NCBI RefSeq assembly: GCF_900100955.1
Contig: NZ_FNCC01000020.1
Span: 80,278 to 144,277, forward strand
Direction of reading: 5' to 3'
Origin: Lentzea fradiae
Lineage (GTDB): Bacteria > Actinomycetota > Actinomycetes > Mycobacteriales > Pseudonocardiaceae
DNA length: 64,000 nucleotides
In this document: positions 16,279 to 25,958 of the stretch, one piece after another
Position numbering within the stretch: the stretch's first letter is position 1
How the letters are laid out: each line of letters opens with the position of its first letter
Translations under genes and position numbers: made by a program
The notes under the pieces: generated by a model
The model's input: the letters and a program-made list of their open reading frames with translations, nothing else
Told to the model about the DNA's origin: nothing
Databases searched by the model: none

Positions 16279-17868
16279 GTGTCACCCGATCTTGAACTCG
16301 CTGCCCGCGACCATCCCGTGGTGCTGGCGGCGGCACGCCTGGCGGAATGGGTCGGCGAGGACGGCAGAGCCCTCACCACGGGCGGAGCGCTTCGGCCCGC
16401 CGACGTTCCCGACGCCGCGCGGGCGCTGGGCGTGCGGACACCCGCGAAAGTCAGGCGGGCGGCCGACGTGCCCGAGGTCCACCGCCCCTGGCTGGTGGCG
16501 GTCGGCGCGGGTCTTGTCGTCGTCGCGGACAACCGCGCCGTCCGCTCGCGTCAGCCGGATGGTCCGCTGACCGTGTGGTGGTCGGGGTTGCAGGCACTGC
16601 TGACCGCCGAGGCGGCCGACAACTTCGGCGGCGATCCTCGTGTCACCGCCCTCACGGCACTGACCGCGATGGCCGATGGGCCTGCTCTGGACGAGTGGGC
16701 ATTCCGCCGCCGCATCGGCCGCCTGATGCAGGAACGCGGCGACTGGGACGTCTTCCGGGACCCGCAGCGTCACGGCAGACCCCATCCGGCCGACGCGGCT
16801 TTGACGCTCCTGCGGCTGTTCGGTGCCGTCGAGGGCTCCGCACCGACGCCGCTGGGGGTATGGGCCCTCGCCGAATGGCGACGCGTGCTGCCGCAGCCGA
16901 TCACCGCGGACCTGCCGGCGAAGGAACTGCTCGATCTGCTCGACGGCATCGATGAGTCCGAGGCTTGGCAACGGGCCGTGCAGTGGTTCGGTGGACGCAC
17001 TAAAACCGAGATCGTCGCCGAGCTCCTCCCGTGTGCCGCCGAGGCCGCCCCGGCCCAACGGATCACGGCGATCGGACTGATCGGCGGTCTGGGAGACGAC
17101 CTCCTCCCGGCGTTGCGCGCGGCAGCCGAGGGATTTCCAAACCTCGCGGCTCATGTGCGCGCCCTGGCCTATCAGTACGGGCTGACGGCGTCGCTCGACC
17201 CGGACGACCTGGTCTGGCTGGCCACCGAGTACGCCCACGCCGACCTCGTCCACCACGGACTCAGCGCGGCCCGGTACGTGGCTGCGGACTACCTGGACGC
17301 CGCCGGGTTCGACTTCGACTCCGGCGGCGTCGACCGGATGGCCCGCTGCGGACACCCGCACGCGAGCGAGGTCGCCGCCGCCCTCGCCCCCGTCGCCGGA
17401 TCAGCCGTGCCGGTCCAGCGGCTCAAGATCTCCCTGAGCGGACGCTGCTGGCGCCGGGTGCTGATCCCGGAGAACGCCACACTGGCGCTGCTCCACCAGG
17501 TGATCATCGTGCTTTTCGGCTGGGACGACGACCACCTCCATCTGTTCACCGTGGGACGCCGCCACTACACGGACTCCTTCCACAACCTCGACGAGATGGC
17601 GCCGGAAGACTCGATCCGGTTGCACCAGGCACTCCCCCGGCCGAAGGCGACCATCTCCCACACCTACGACTTCGGCTCGAACCGCCAGCACCGGATCGAA
17701 CTGGAAGAAGTCGTGGACGGCCACCGGCTCACGCACCCGGAGTGCGTCGGCGGCCGGGGCGACAATCCGATCGAGTACTACGATCCCGACGATCCCGAGC
17801 CCGCGGTGCCGTTCGACATCGAAGGTGTCAACGAACGGCTGAAGAGGCTGGCTGAGGCAAGACACTGA
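16279..17868 (+). CDS. pRiA4b ORF-3-like protein with long N-terminal region
   Basis: About 529 residues from GTG 16279, the first plausible start after DUF397. The C-terminal third (about residues 375-525) is a pRiA4b ORF-3 domain: VQRLKISLSG, CWRRVLIPENATL, WDDDHLHLF and ISHTYDFGSN. The N-terminal 370 residues are helical and unrecognised. The family occurs on plasmids and next to mobile elements but has no known activity. Start uncertain; the frame is open to 16129 through the DUF397 gene. Confidence 0.75.
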   Translation: MSPDLELAARDHPVVLAAARLAEWVGEDGRALTTGGALRPADVPDAARALGVRTPAKVRRAADVPEVHRPWLVAVGAGLVVVADNRAVRSRQPDGPLTVWWSGLQALLTAEAADNFGGDPRVTALTALTAMADGPALDEWAFRRRIGRLMQERGDWDVFRDPQRHGRPHPADAALTLLRLFGAVEGSAPTPLGVWALAEWRRVLPQPITADLPAKELLDLLDGIDESEAWQRAVQWFGGRTKTEIVAELLPCAAEAAPAQRITAIGLIGGLGDDLLPALRAAAEGFPNLAAHVRALAYQYGLTASLDPDDLVWLATEYAHADLVHHGLSAARYVAADYLDAAGFDFDSGGVDRMARCGHPHASEVAAALAPVAGSAVPVQRLKISLSGRCWRRVLIPENATLALLHQVIIVLFGWDDDHLHLFTVGRRHYTDSFHNLDEMAPEDSIRLHQALPRPKATISHTYDFGSNRQHRIELEEVVDGHRLTHPECVGGRGDNPIEYYDPDDPEPAVPFDIEGVNERLKRLAEARH

Positions 17869-17932
17869 CAGCGCCGGAGCCGAGACTCCGTTCACCTGCC
17901 CCGCCGCACGATGAATGACGAGGACATCCGGT

Positions 17933-19174
17933 ATGGATCACGCCGCACCGAAACTTGAAATGCCCGAGCAGGTGCGCACGTTCGTCCGCTGGGTGGGCGA
18001 CGGCCGCAAGCTCACCCAGACCGGGCGCGTGACCCTCGCCGACGCCAAGGCACTGGTGAAGCTGCTGGGCACCGAGGACGTGATCGATCCGACGATCGGT
18101 GATCGCGTGTACAGGACCGGCTCCAGCCAGGAACTCCTCCATCTCACGCTCATCGTCGAGTGGGCGAAGGCCGCCCGGCTCGTGCGCAAGACAGGCAACC
18201 GGCTGATGCAGGTGAAGAAGAACGCCAGGCTGCTCGACGACGAGGAAGCGCTGTGGCGCACGTTGTTCACCTCGTTCGATCAGCTGGGTGAGGCGTTCCT
18301 GCCTGACGGCTTCGGCGAGTCGCTGCTGCGCCGGGAGTTCGCCCCGGCCATCCGTGCCGTACTGGCCTGGTTGTACCACCGCGGTGCACCCGTTCCTGTC
18401 GAGGACCTCTGCGAGATCACGTGGGACATGGCGAGCGCGCCGTATGTCCTGGACCACGCCACCGAGCTCCAGCTCGACCACCTCCGCGCCTGCAACGACC
18501 GAGACACCAAGCAGGCCCTCGAAGCACTGCGGTCGCTCGGCGCGGTCACGTTCGAGAACGATGCCGCGGAGCTGACCGAGCTCGGCCGGGACGGCGTGCG
18601 CGAGCTGCTCGGTCAGCCGTCGCCAGGTGACCCGGTCCACCAGCTGAAGATCACTCTGCTCGGCGTCGAGAACCCACCGGTGTGGCGGCGGGTTCTCCTC
18701 CCGGCGGCGGTCCGGCTCGATGACCTGCACGAGATCGTGCAGGCCGCGATGGGCTGGGAGAACGCGCACCTGCACGCCTTCGTCGACGGGCGGACCCAGT
18801 ACAGCGTTCCCGATCCCGACCTGCCGTATCGCGACGAGCGGGAGGTCCGCCTGACCGACCTGGTGAAGCCCGGCGGCCGGCTCCTCTACGTCTACGACTT
18901 CGGCGACCACTGGGAACACGAGATCGTCGTCGAGGAGGTGACCGCCGCCGAAGCGGGGAAGAGCTACCCGCTCTGCGTCGCGGGTCAGGGCGACTGCCCA
19001 CCCGAGGACTGCGGAGGCGTGGCCGGCTACGAACACCTCGTCGAGATCCTGGCCAAGCCGGACCACCCGGAACACGGGGACGCGCTCGACTGGCTCGGTC
19101 TCGACGACGGCACCCGGTTCGACCCCGCCCGCTTCAGCCTCGACGAGGTCAACCGCCGTCTCCTGGGTGCCTGA
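17933..19174 (+). CDS. pRiA4b ORF-3-like protein
   Basis: 413 residues. The C-terminal domain is a textbook pRiA4b ORF-3 fold: VHQLKITLLG, PPVWRRVLLP, LHEIVQAAMGW, AHLHAFV, LLYVYDFGDHWEHEIVVE and a Cys-rich CVAGQGDCPPEDCGGV. The N-terminal 230 residues are helical with a winged-helix-like part (LAWLYHRGAPVPVEDLCEIT). AGGA precedes ATG 17933 by a good distance, so this is preferred over ATG 17915. It is a distant paralogue of the gene before it. Confidence 0.85.
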   Translation: MDHAAPKLEMPEQVRTFVRWVGDGRKLTQTGRVTLADAKALVKLLGTEDVIDPTIGDRVYRTGSSQELLHLTLIVEWAKAARLVRKTGNRLMQVKKNARLLDDEEALWRTLFTSFDQLGEAFLPDGFGESLLRREFAPAIRAVLAWLYHRGAPVPVEDLCEITWDMASAPYVLDHATELQLDHLRACNDRDTKQALEALRSLGAVTFENDAAELTELGRDGVRELLGQPSPGDPVHQLKITLLGVENPPVWRRVLLPAAVRLDDLHEIVQAAMGWENAHLHAFVDGRTQYSVPDPDLPYRDEREVRLTDLVKPGGRLLYVYDFGDHWEHEIVVEEVTAAEAGKSYPLCVAGQGDCPPEDCGGVAGYEHLVEILAKPDHPEHGDALDWLGLDDGTRFDPARFSLDEVNRRLLGA

Positions 19175-19181
19175 CGGCCGC

Positions 19182-19514
19182 TCAGACCACCCCGGCGACC
19201 TCGCCCGCGCCGTTCGCACGGATCACCGGGCCGTTCGCCGTCAGATCGCGCACCGCCCGCACAGACGCTTCGTCGAGCCCGTCCGCGTCCGTCACCACGG
19301 CCGCCGCTTCGAGGCCCTCGGCACCGCTCGACACCGCCGCCGCCACGGCAGCCTGCAACGCCGTCAGCTTCAACGACGGCAACGCGACGGTCGACGCGTT
19401 GTACGTGCGGCCGTCGAGGTCGCGCACCGCCGCACCCTCCGCGGCGCCGTTGCGCGCACGGACGGCCCTCGCCAGCGTGACGAGCTTCGCGTCTTCAGGG
19501 TCAAGGTCACTCAT
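19182..19514 (-). CDS. Cytidine deaminase-like protein lacking the zinc site
   Basis: 110 residues resembling cytidine deaminase in outline (LVTLARAVRARNG, AAVRDLDGRTYNA, LPSLKLTALQAAVAAAVSSGA, AAAVVTDADG). The catalytic HAE/CAE and PCxxC motifs that hold zinc in active enzymes are absent, and the protein contains no Cys. Similar proteins sit between era and the CBS-domain gene in many actinobacteria (Rv2365c position) and are often annotated as cytidine deaminases; a structural or regulatory role is more likely. The start overlaps corC by eight bases. Confidence 0.75.
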   Translation of the reverse strand: MSDLDPEDAKLVTLARAVRARNGAAEGAAVRDLDGRTYNASTVALPSLKLTALQAAVAAAVSSGAEGLEAAAVVTDADGLDEASVRAVRDLTANGPVIRANGAGEVAGVV

Positions 19515-20793
19515 CTTCGTCGTTCTCCTTCTGCACAGGCCGCACCAGCACGGTCGTGACGCGAATGCGGCCCCGCACGTCCTTGCCGCCCTCCGCCCGC
19601 ATCCGCAGGCCCGCGATCTCGGCCTCCGTGCCGGGCAGCGGGACGCGCCCGAGCCGTTGCGCGAGCAGGCCGCCGACGGTCTCGACCTCGTGGTCGTCCA
19701 GCTCGGTTCCGAACAGCGCGTCCAGGTCGTCGACCGGCAGCCGCGCGCTCACCCGCACCGCGCCGTCGTCGAGGTGCTCGACCGGCGGGCGGTCGTCGGT
19801 GTCGGACTCGTCGGTGATCTCGCCGACGATCTCCTCCAGGATGTCCTCGATCGTGAGCAGGCCCGCCGTGCCGCCGTACTCGTCGACGACGATCGCCATG
19901 TGCTTGCGCGACAGCTGCATCTCCCGCAGCAGGTCCGCGATCGGCTTCGAGTCCGGGATGAAGCTCGTCGGGCGCATCAGCTCGGCGACGGTCTTCGGGT
20001 CCTCGCCGTCCGCGAGCGTCGCCCGCATCAGGTCCTTGAGGTTCACCACGCCCAGCACGTCGTCGACGCTCTCGCCGATCACCGGCACGCGCGTGTAGCC
20101 GGTGCGCAACGACAGCGCGAGCGCCTGCCGCACCGTCTTCGCCTGCTCGATCCACACGATCTCGGTGCGCGGCACCATGATCTCGCGGGCGATCGTGTCA
20201 CCCAGCTCGAACACCGAGTGGATCATCTCGCGCTCGCCCTCGTCCACGACGCCGCGTTCCTGCGCCATGTCGACCAGCTCGCGCAGCTCGACCTCGGAGC
20301 TGAACGGGCCCTCGCGGAAGCCCTTGCCGGGCGTGATCGCGTTACCGATGAGGATCAGCAGCTTCGACAACGGCCCGAGCACCCGCCCGAGCTGCCGCAC
20401 CGTGCCCGCGGCGACCAGGCTCACGCCGTACGGGTGCTGACGGCCGATGGTGCGCGGCCCGACACCGACGAGCACGTACGACACGACGAGCATGCTCAGG
20501 CACGAGTACAGGACCGCGACCCAGTCCTTGTCCACGTAGTTCAAGAACACCGTCGTGACCAGCACGGCAGCCGACATCTCACACGCGAGACGCAGCAGCA
20601 GCAACAGGTTGACGTGCCGCGGCCGGTCGTTGAGCACCTGCAACAGCTGCCCGGTACCCCAACGCCCCTGCCGTTGCAGCGACTCCACCCGTGCACGCGA
20701 CACGGTGCCGAGCGCGGCGTCCACACACGCGAAGACCCCTGCCGCGAGCACGAGCAGCACGGCCAGCACGATCACACTGGCGGGATTGCCCAT
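19507..20793 (-). CDS. CNNM/CorC-type membrane protein with CBS domains
   Basis: 428 residues: an N-terminal CNNM/DUF21 membrane domain (VIVLAVLLVLAAGVFACV, LYSCLSMLVVSYVLVGV), two CBS domains (IMVPRTEIVWIEQAKTV and LMRPTSFIPDSKPIADLL with IVVDEYGGTAGLLTIEDILEE) and a CorC_HlyC C-terminal domain (VSARLPVDDLDALFG). Relatives have roles in magnesium or cobalt efflux, and the old name hemolysin is misleading. The gene follows ybeY by seven bases. Confidence 0.9.
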   Translation of the reverse strand: MGNPASVIVLAVLLVLAAGVFACVDAALGTVSRARVESLQRQGRWGTGQLLQVLNDRPRHVNLLLLLRLACEMSAAVLVTTVFLNYVDKDWVAVLYSCLSMLVVSYVLVGVGPRTIGRQHPYGVSLVAAGTVRQLGRVLGPLSKLLILIGNAITPGKGFREGPFSSEVELRELVDMAQERGVVDEGEREMIHSVFELGDTIAREIMVPRTEIVWIEQAKTVRQALALSLRTGYTRVPVIGESVDDVLGVVNLKDLMRATLADGEDPKTVAELMRPTSFIPDSKPIADLLREMQLSRKHMAIVVDEYGGTAGLLTIEDILEEIVGEITDESDTDDRPPVEHLDDGAVRVSARLPVDDLDALFGTELDDHEVETVGGLLAQRLGRVPLPGTEAEIAGLRMRAEGGKDVRGRIRVTTVLVRPVQKENDEDE

Positions 20794-20800
20794 TGCCGCG

Positions 20801-21361
20801 TCAGTCTTCTTCGGGGTGCTGCAACGGCCGCTGCTCGTCCAAGCCGACGGCCCCGAGCACCTTGTCGTCCGTGCTGCGCTGGAGCGCGGCCCGTTCGGCC
20901 TCCTCGCGAGCGGCGCGGAAGTCCGCGAGGATGCGGTTCTGCAACGTGAACATCTCGCGTTCCTCGGCCGGCTCCGCGTGGTCGTAGCCCAGCAGGTGCA
21001 GCACACCGTGCACGGTCAGCAGGTGCAGCTCGTCCAGCAGGCCGTGGCCCGCCTTCTTGGCCTGGTCCTTCGCGAACGCCGGGCACAGCACGATGTCCCC
21101 GAGCAGCGCGGGACCGAGCCCCGCGGCGTCGGGCCGGCGCGCCGAGTCCAGCTCGTCCATGGGGAAGGCCATGACGTCCGTGGGACCAGGCAGGTCCATC
21201 CAGCGCTCGTGCAGGTCCGCCATCACGTCCAGCTCGACGAGCAGGACGGACAGCTCGGCCAGCGGGCTCACGCCCATGCGGTCCAGCGCGAAGCGGGCGG
21301 CTGCGACGATGGAACCCTCGTCGACCACGACACCCGACTCGTTGGCGATCTCGATGCTCAC
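20801..21361 (-). CDS. ybeY: Endoribonuclease YbeY
   Basis: Zinc-dependent RNase for 16S rRNA 3' maturation and ribosome quality control. 186 residues with the metal motif HGVLHLLGYDH (H-x3-H-x5-H) and PTDVMAFPMDE. A C-terminal extension of about 35 residues beyond the core is charged. GTG 21361 gives the normal N-terminus MSIEIANESG and lies five bases after phoH. The phoH-ybeY-corC order is conserved across bacteria. Confidence 0.95.
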   Translation of the reverse strand: MSIEIANESGVVVDEGSIVAAARFALDRMGVSPLAELSVLLVELDVMADLHERWMDLPGPTDVMAFPMDELDSARRPDAAGLGPALLGDIVLCPAFAKDQAKKAGHGLLDELHLLTVHGVLHLLGYDHAEPAEEREMFTLQNRILADFRAAREEAERAALQRSTDDKVLGAVGLDEQRPLQHPEED

Positions 21362-21366
21362 GACGC

Positions 21367-22416
<1,050 letters not shown>

Positions 22417-22519
22417 GTGGCCCCGGCCTGCTTCCTGTCGCTCGGATCTGGTGCCGTCGATGCTAGTCCGGCCGAAAATGAGTGGCTACCGGATTGCTCA
22501 CCGTGTGTGCTCACCGGTC

Positions 22520-23305
22520 GTGGAGATTCGCAGGCTTGGTGTCGAGGACGTACCCGAGTGCATGAAGCTCATCACGGACCGAGGTTGGGCGTGGACGCCC
22601 GCGCAGTGGGAGCTGATGCTCGTGCTCGGACCGGGCTGGGGAGCGTTCGACGAGTCGGGGCTGGTCGGCACGGCGATGACGACGCCGTATCCGGAGATGC
22701 AGGCCATCAGTGGTGTGCTGGTCGCTTCCCGGGCAGGTCGGCGCGGCATCGGCACACGGCTGATGTCGCACGTGTCGGGCGCCGGTCCCTCGACGCTGTA
22801 CGCGACGGACATGGGTGAGCCGCTGTACGCCAGGCTCGGCTTTCACCCGGTCGGGGCCACGACGGACTATCACGGCGTGTTCCGCGGAAACGCCTCCGGC
22901 GTGTCGCGTGAGGCCACGCCTGCGGACGCCGAGGCGCTGGCCGCGCTCGACCACGAGGTGAGCGGCTTCACGCGGCCGGAGCTGTGGCGGTGGCTGCTCG
23001 ACCCGGCCACGCCGCACACGGTGCGCATGACGGACTCCGGCGTCGTCGCCACCCGCCCGAACCCCGAGGGCATCACCATCGGCCCGCTGATCGCACCCTC
23101 CTCGGCGGAGGCGTGCCGGTTGGTCTCGGACGTGGCCACCGGCCGGGTCCGCGTGGACACCGGCGACGCCGACGTGGGCGCGTACCTGCTGGAGCAGGGC
23201 TTCGAGAAGCGCACCGGCGGGTGCACCTTGATGGTCCGCGGTGCGGACGACGTGCCGGGTGACCGTTCGCGTTACTTCGCGCCCGCCTCGCTCGCGCTCG
23301 GTTAG
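22520..23305 (+). CDS. GNAT-family N-acetyltransferase
   Basis: About 261 residues. The acetyl-CoA loop region reads GVLVASRAGRRGIGTRLM and is followed by LYATDMGEPLYARLGFHPVG, the usual motif A/B arrangement. The C-terminal half looks like a second, degenerate GNAT-like domain (about residues 140-250). GTG 22520 is chosen because the domain begins immediately (VEIRRLGVEDVPECM); in-frame ATG 22478 is an alternative. Substrate unknown. It is divergent from phoH. Confidence 0.85.
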   Translation: MEIRRLGVEDVPECMKLITDRGWAWTPAQWELMLVLGPGWGAFDESGLVGTAMTTPYPEMQAISGVLVASRAGRRGIGTRLMSHVSGAGPSTLYATDMGEPLYARLGFHPVGATTDYHGVFRGNASGVSREATPADAEALAALDHEVSGFTRPELWRWLLDPATPHTVRMTDSGVVATRPNPEGITIGPLIAPSSAEACRLVSDVATGRVRVDTGDADVGAYLLEQGFEKRTGGCTLMVRGADDVPGDRSRYFAPASLALG

Positions 23306-23637
23306 AGGGCGGTCCCCGCTTGGAGCTTCTGCCCGCCGAGCAGGTGCAGGTGGGCGTGGAAGACCTCCTGCCCGCTGTCCGGTCCGGTGTTGAACAGCAG
23401 CCGGTAGCCGCTCTCGGCGACGCCTTCTGCCTCGGCGACGTCCTTCGCGGCGGCGAAGAGGGCGCCGAGCTGCTCGGCGGTCAGGTCGACGGCGTTCGGC
23501 ACGTGCTCGCGCGGGATGAGCAGCACGTGCACCGGTGCCTTGGGCTGGATGTCGCGGAACGCGAGCGTGGTCTCGGTCTCGTGGACGACCGTCGCGGGGA
23601 TCTCGCCGCCGACGATCCGGCAGAACAAACAGGACAT
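23302..23637 (-). CDS. HIT-family (histidine triad) nucleotide hydrolase
   Basis: 111 residues of a Hint-type protein: CLFCRIVGGEIPATVVHET at the N-terminus and the triad HAHLHLLGG near residue 94. Such enzymes hydrolyse nucleoside phosphoramidates. It ends by overlapping the convergent acetyltransferase by four bases. Confidence 0.93.
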   Translation of the reverse strand: MSCLFCRIVGGEIPATVVHETETTLAFRDIQPKAPVHVLLIPREHVPNAVDLTAEQLGALFAAAKDVAEAEGVAESGYRLLFNTGPDSGQEVFHAHLHLLGGQKLQAGTAL

Positions 23638-23646
23638 GCGCCGACG

Positions 23647-24237
23647 TTAGGCGAAGAAGGCGTCCAGCTGCTCGTCGACGGCCTCGATCATCTCCTCGGC
23701 GGTCAGCTCGTCCGGGCCGAGCCCGTGGTGGATGTTCAGCCCGTCGAGCAGCACGATCAGCCGTCTTGCCGCCTTGGCGGGCACCACGCCCTCGCGCAGC
23801 TCTCCCGCTTCCTGCGCCGCGACGAGGATTTGAGCGACCCCGTCGTAGAGCCGGCGCGTGCCGTAGCGCTCCATCTCGTGCAACGACGGCTCGACCATCG
23901 CCCTGGGCAGGAACGACAGCAGCACGGCCGCCTCGGCGCGCCGTTCCTCGTCGAGCGCCAGCATCTCGTGGGCGACGGCCCTGACCAGCTGCCGGTTGCC
24001 GAGCGACCGGTCGAGCTGCTCCAGCCTGGCCAGGAACTTCCGGTAGGCGAGCTCCATGGCGAACCCGAGCAGCGCGTCCTGGGTGGGGAAGTAGTGGCGC
24101 AGTGACCCGCTCGACCACCCGGACTCGGCGGCGACGGCGCGCACGGACGCGTGGTCGATGCCGTCGCGCCGCACGATGCGCCAGACGGCCTCGGCGAGTT
24201 CGCGGCGGCGTTCCTCATGGTCGACAACCTTCGGCAC
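23647..24237 (-). CDS. TetR-family regulator (BetI-like C-terminal domain)
   Basis: 196 residues. The helix-turn-helix VRAVAAESGWSSGSLRHYF lies at about residues 28-46, and the C-terminal ligand domain has the helical pattern LPRAMVEPSLHEMERYG. GTG 24237 gives the usual N-terminus and sits 10 bases after the alpha/beta hydrolase, so the two are probably co-transcribed and the regulator may control the hydrolase. Confidence 0.88.
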   Translation of the reverse strand: MPKVVDHEERRRELAEAVWRIVRRDGIDHASVRAVAAESGWSSGSLRHYFPTQDALLGFAMELAYRKFLARLEQLDRSLGNRQLVRAVAHEMLALDEERRAEAAVLLSFLPRAMVEPSLHEMERYGTRRLYDGVAQILVAAQEAGELREGVVPAKAARRLIVLLDGLNIHHGLGPDELTAEEMIEAVDEQLDAFFA

Positions 24238-24247
24238 CCGACCAGTT

Positions 24248-24904
24248 CTAGCACTCGCGTGCAAGCTTCCCGACGGCCGCGCGGCAGCGTTCCCACGCCT
24301 CTGTGCCGGGTGTGATGACGTCCATGTGCCCGGCGCCTTCCACGACGACGAGCTCCGCGCGTGGCTCCACGGCGCAGAACCCGGTGCTTTGCTCCACCGG
24401 GACGTCCTCGTCCTGGTCGCCGTGCACGCAGATCACCGGTTTCCCGATGGGGACGAGCGCGTGCGGTGACGCCTGCGGGAACTGCTCCTCGGAACACAGC
24501 TCCAGCGCACGGCCGGTGATGTGCCGGGTGAAGTCGAGCACCGCCGCCTGTGCCACGGCACCGGCTACGCGCGCACTGTGCTTGGCCGCCCACACGGCCA
24601 GATGGCCGCCCGCGCTGTGTCCGAGCGTCACGACGGGTCCGAGGTCGACGGCGTCGATCGCCGCGAGGACGTCCTCTCCGGTCTGCGGCCATCCGCCGCC
24701 ACCGCTGAGACGCCGGTACTCGATGTTCCACACGGCGAATCCGTCGGCGACGAGCACTTCCGCGAGAGGCCGGCCGAGCTCCAACCCGTACCGCTGGTGC
24801 CAAAAACCACCGTGAATGACGACAACGGCACCGAGCGTGTCGCCTTCGGGAACGAAAAGCTCGCCGAACTGGCTGGGGTGGTCACCGTAAGCAATTCTCT
24901 GCAC
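24248..24904 (-). CDS. Alpha/beta hydrolase (esterase/kynurenine formamidase-like)
   Basis: 218 residues with the oxyanion-hole motif VIHGGFWHQRYG, a nucleophile elbow GHSAGGHLAVWAA, and catalytic Asp and His in CVHGDQDEDVP and EGAGHMDV. HGGFWH plus GHSAGGHL is seen in formamidase- and esterase-like hydrolases. GTG 24904 is the only start codon near the domain boundary; no ribosome binding site is visible. Substrate unknown. Confidence 0.85.
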   Translation of the reverse strand: MQRIAYGDHPSQFGELFVPEGDTLGAVVVIHGGFWHQRYGLELGRPLAEVLVADGFAVWNIEYRRLSGGGGWPQTGEDVLAAIDAVDLGPVVTLGHSAGGHLAVWAAKHSARVAGAVAQAAVLDFTRHITGRALELCSEEQFPQASPHALVPIGKPVICVHGDQDEDVPVEQSTGFCAVEPRAELVVVEGAGHMDVITPGTEAWERCRAAVGKLAREC

Positions 24905-25226
24905 ACGATGAAAGTACGTGACAGAAACACGAGATCGTGAAAGAAGCGGCGACGAGGGCGGCCTGACCAGGCGCGCAGACCCGGAACAAAAGGAACGGCG
25001 CCTCGCGGTCCGAAGCCTGGGGGTCGCTTCGCCGCGAGGCGCCGACGCCGGACCGAGGGGGGAGGTGTCCGGCGAGTCCTTGTGGTCAGAAGAGCCTAAT
25101 TGACTGCTCCGATTACGGCTAGACCAATTGAGCCCCTCTGCAACCAGAGTAACCCCATCGGCCTGCGATTCGCTACAACTTGCGTCAAGCCAATCCTTTC
25201 GGCGTCGCCGCGAGAAGTGATCGGTG
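24905..25226. other. Intergenic region with terminator and possible small transcript
   Basis: This 322-base gap between rsmE and the hydrolase has no convincing ORF. Its lower part carries a strong hairpin (listed separately). The part at 25085-25200 is less GC-rich than the surroundings, with AATTGA and TAATTGAC, and may contain the hydrolase promoter or a small minus-strand RNA ending at the hairpin. Neither is demonstrated. Confidence 0.35.
24996..25044 (-). terminator. Hairpin terminator downstream of rsmE
   Basis: Arms CGGCGCCTCGCGG and CCGCGAGGCGCCG form a perfect 13-bp stem around a 23-base loop. On the minus strand it is followed by TTCCTTTTGTT, a near U-tract. It most likely ends the hrcA-dnaJ2-rsmE transcript, although it lies 183 bases past the stop. 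Confidence 0.7.
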
Positions 25227-25958
25227 TCACCACCGCGAGGTGAGTACCCCGATGGCACCGAGAGCAACCGCGGCAGCGGTGGATGCACGCAGAACGGTTG
25301 GGCCCAACCGCACTACCCGCGCACCCGAAGATCGCAAGGTGTCGAGCTCCTCGGCGGTGATGCCGCCTTCGGGACCCACCACCAACAGCACGTCTCCGTG
25401 GTCGGGGAGTACCACGTCCGAAAGCCGTTCAACCGCACTTTCGTGCAACACGAGCGTCAGCGCGGACGACGACACGCGCTGGGCGAGCTGTTTGGTCGAG
25501 ACGGGCTCGTCGACGGACGGCACGCGGGAGCGTCTTGCCTGCTTGGCGGCCTCACGGGCGGTGGACCGCCAGCGTCCCAGCGCCTTCGCGCCGCGCGGGC
25601 CGTCCTCCCACTTCGCCACGCACCGGGCGGCCCGCCACGGCACGACGCCGTCGACCCCGGCCTCGGTGGCCAGCTCGACGGCGAGCTCGCCCCGGTCGCC
25701 CTTCACCAGTGCCTGCGCGAGGACCACGCGCGGTGCCGGCTGGGGGTCTTCCCAGCGTTCCTCCACGTGCAGCGCCAGCGCGTCGCGTTCGACCGCGGTG
25801 ACCGAGCACCGCACGAGCATCCCGGAGCCGTCGGACAGCACGAGCTCCTCACCCACGCGCAGCCTGCGCACGGTGGCGGCGTGGCGGCCTTCCGGTCCGT
25901 CCAGCACGAGCTCCTCGCCCGGCGGCAGCGCCGGGACGAGGAAGACGGGCAGCGTCAC
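25227..25958 (-). CDS. rsmE: 16S rRNA m3U1498 methyltransferase RsmE
   Basis: 243 residues with an N-terminal PUA-like domain and a SPOUT methyltransferase domain. The knot motifs VVGPEGGITAEEL and LGPTVLRASTAAAVALG are intact. It methylates U1498 of 16S rRNA using SAM. The start overlaps the dnaJ2 stop by four bases. The same gene order occurs in mycobacteria. Confidence 0.95.
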   Translation of the reverse strand: MTLPVFLVPALPPGEELVLDGPEGRHAATVRRLRVGEELVLSDGSGMLVRCSVTAVERDALALHVEERWEDPQPAPRVVLAQALVKGDRGELAVELATEAGVDGVVPWRAARCVAKWEDGPRGAKALGRWRSTAREAAKQARRSRVPSVDEPVSTKQLAQRVSSSALTLVLHESAVERLSDVVLPDHGDVLLVVGPEGGITAEELDTLRSSGARVVRLGPTVLRASTAAAVALGAIGVLTSRW

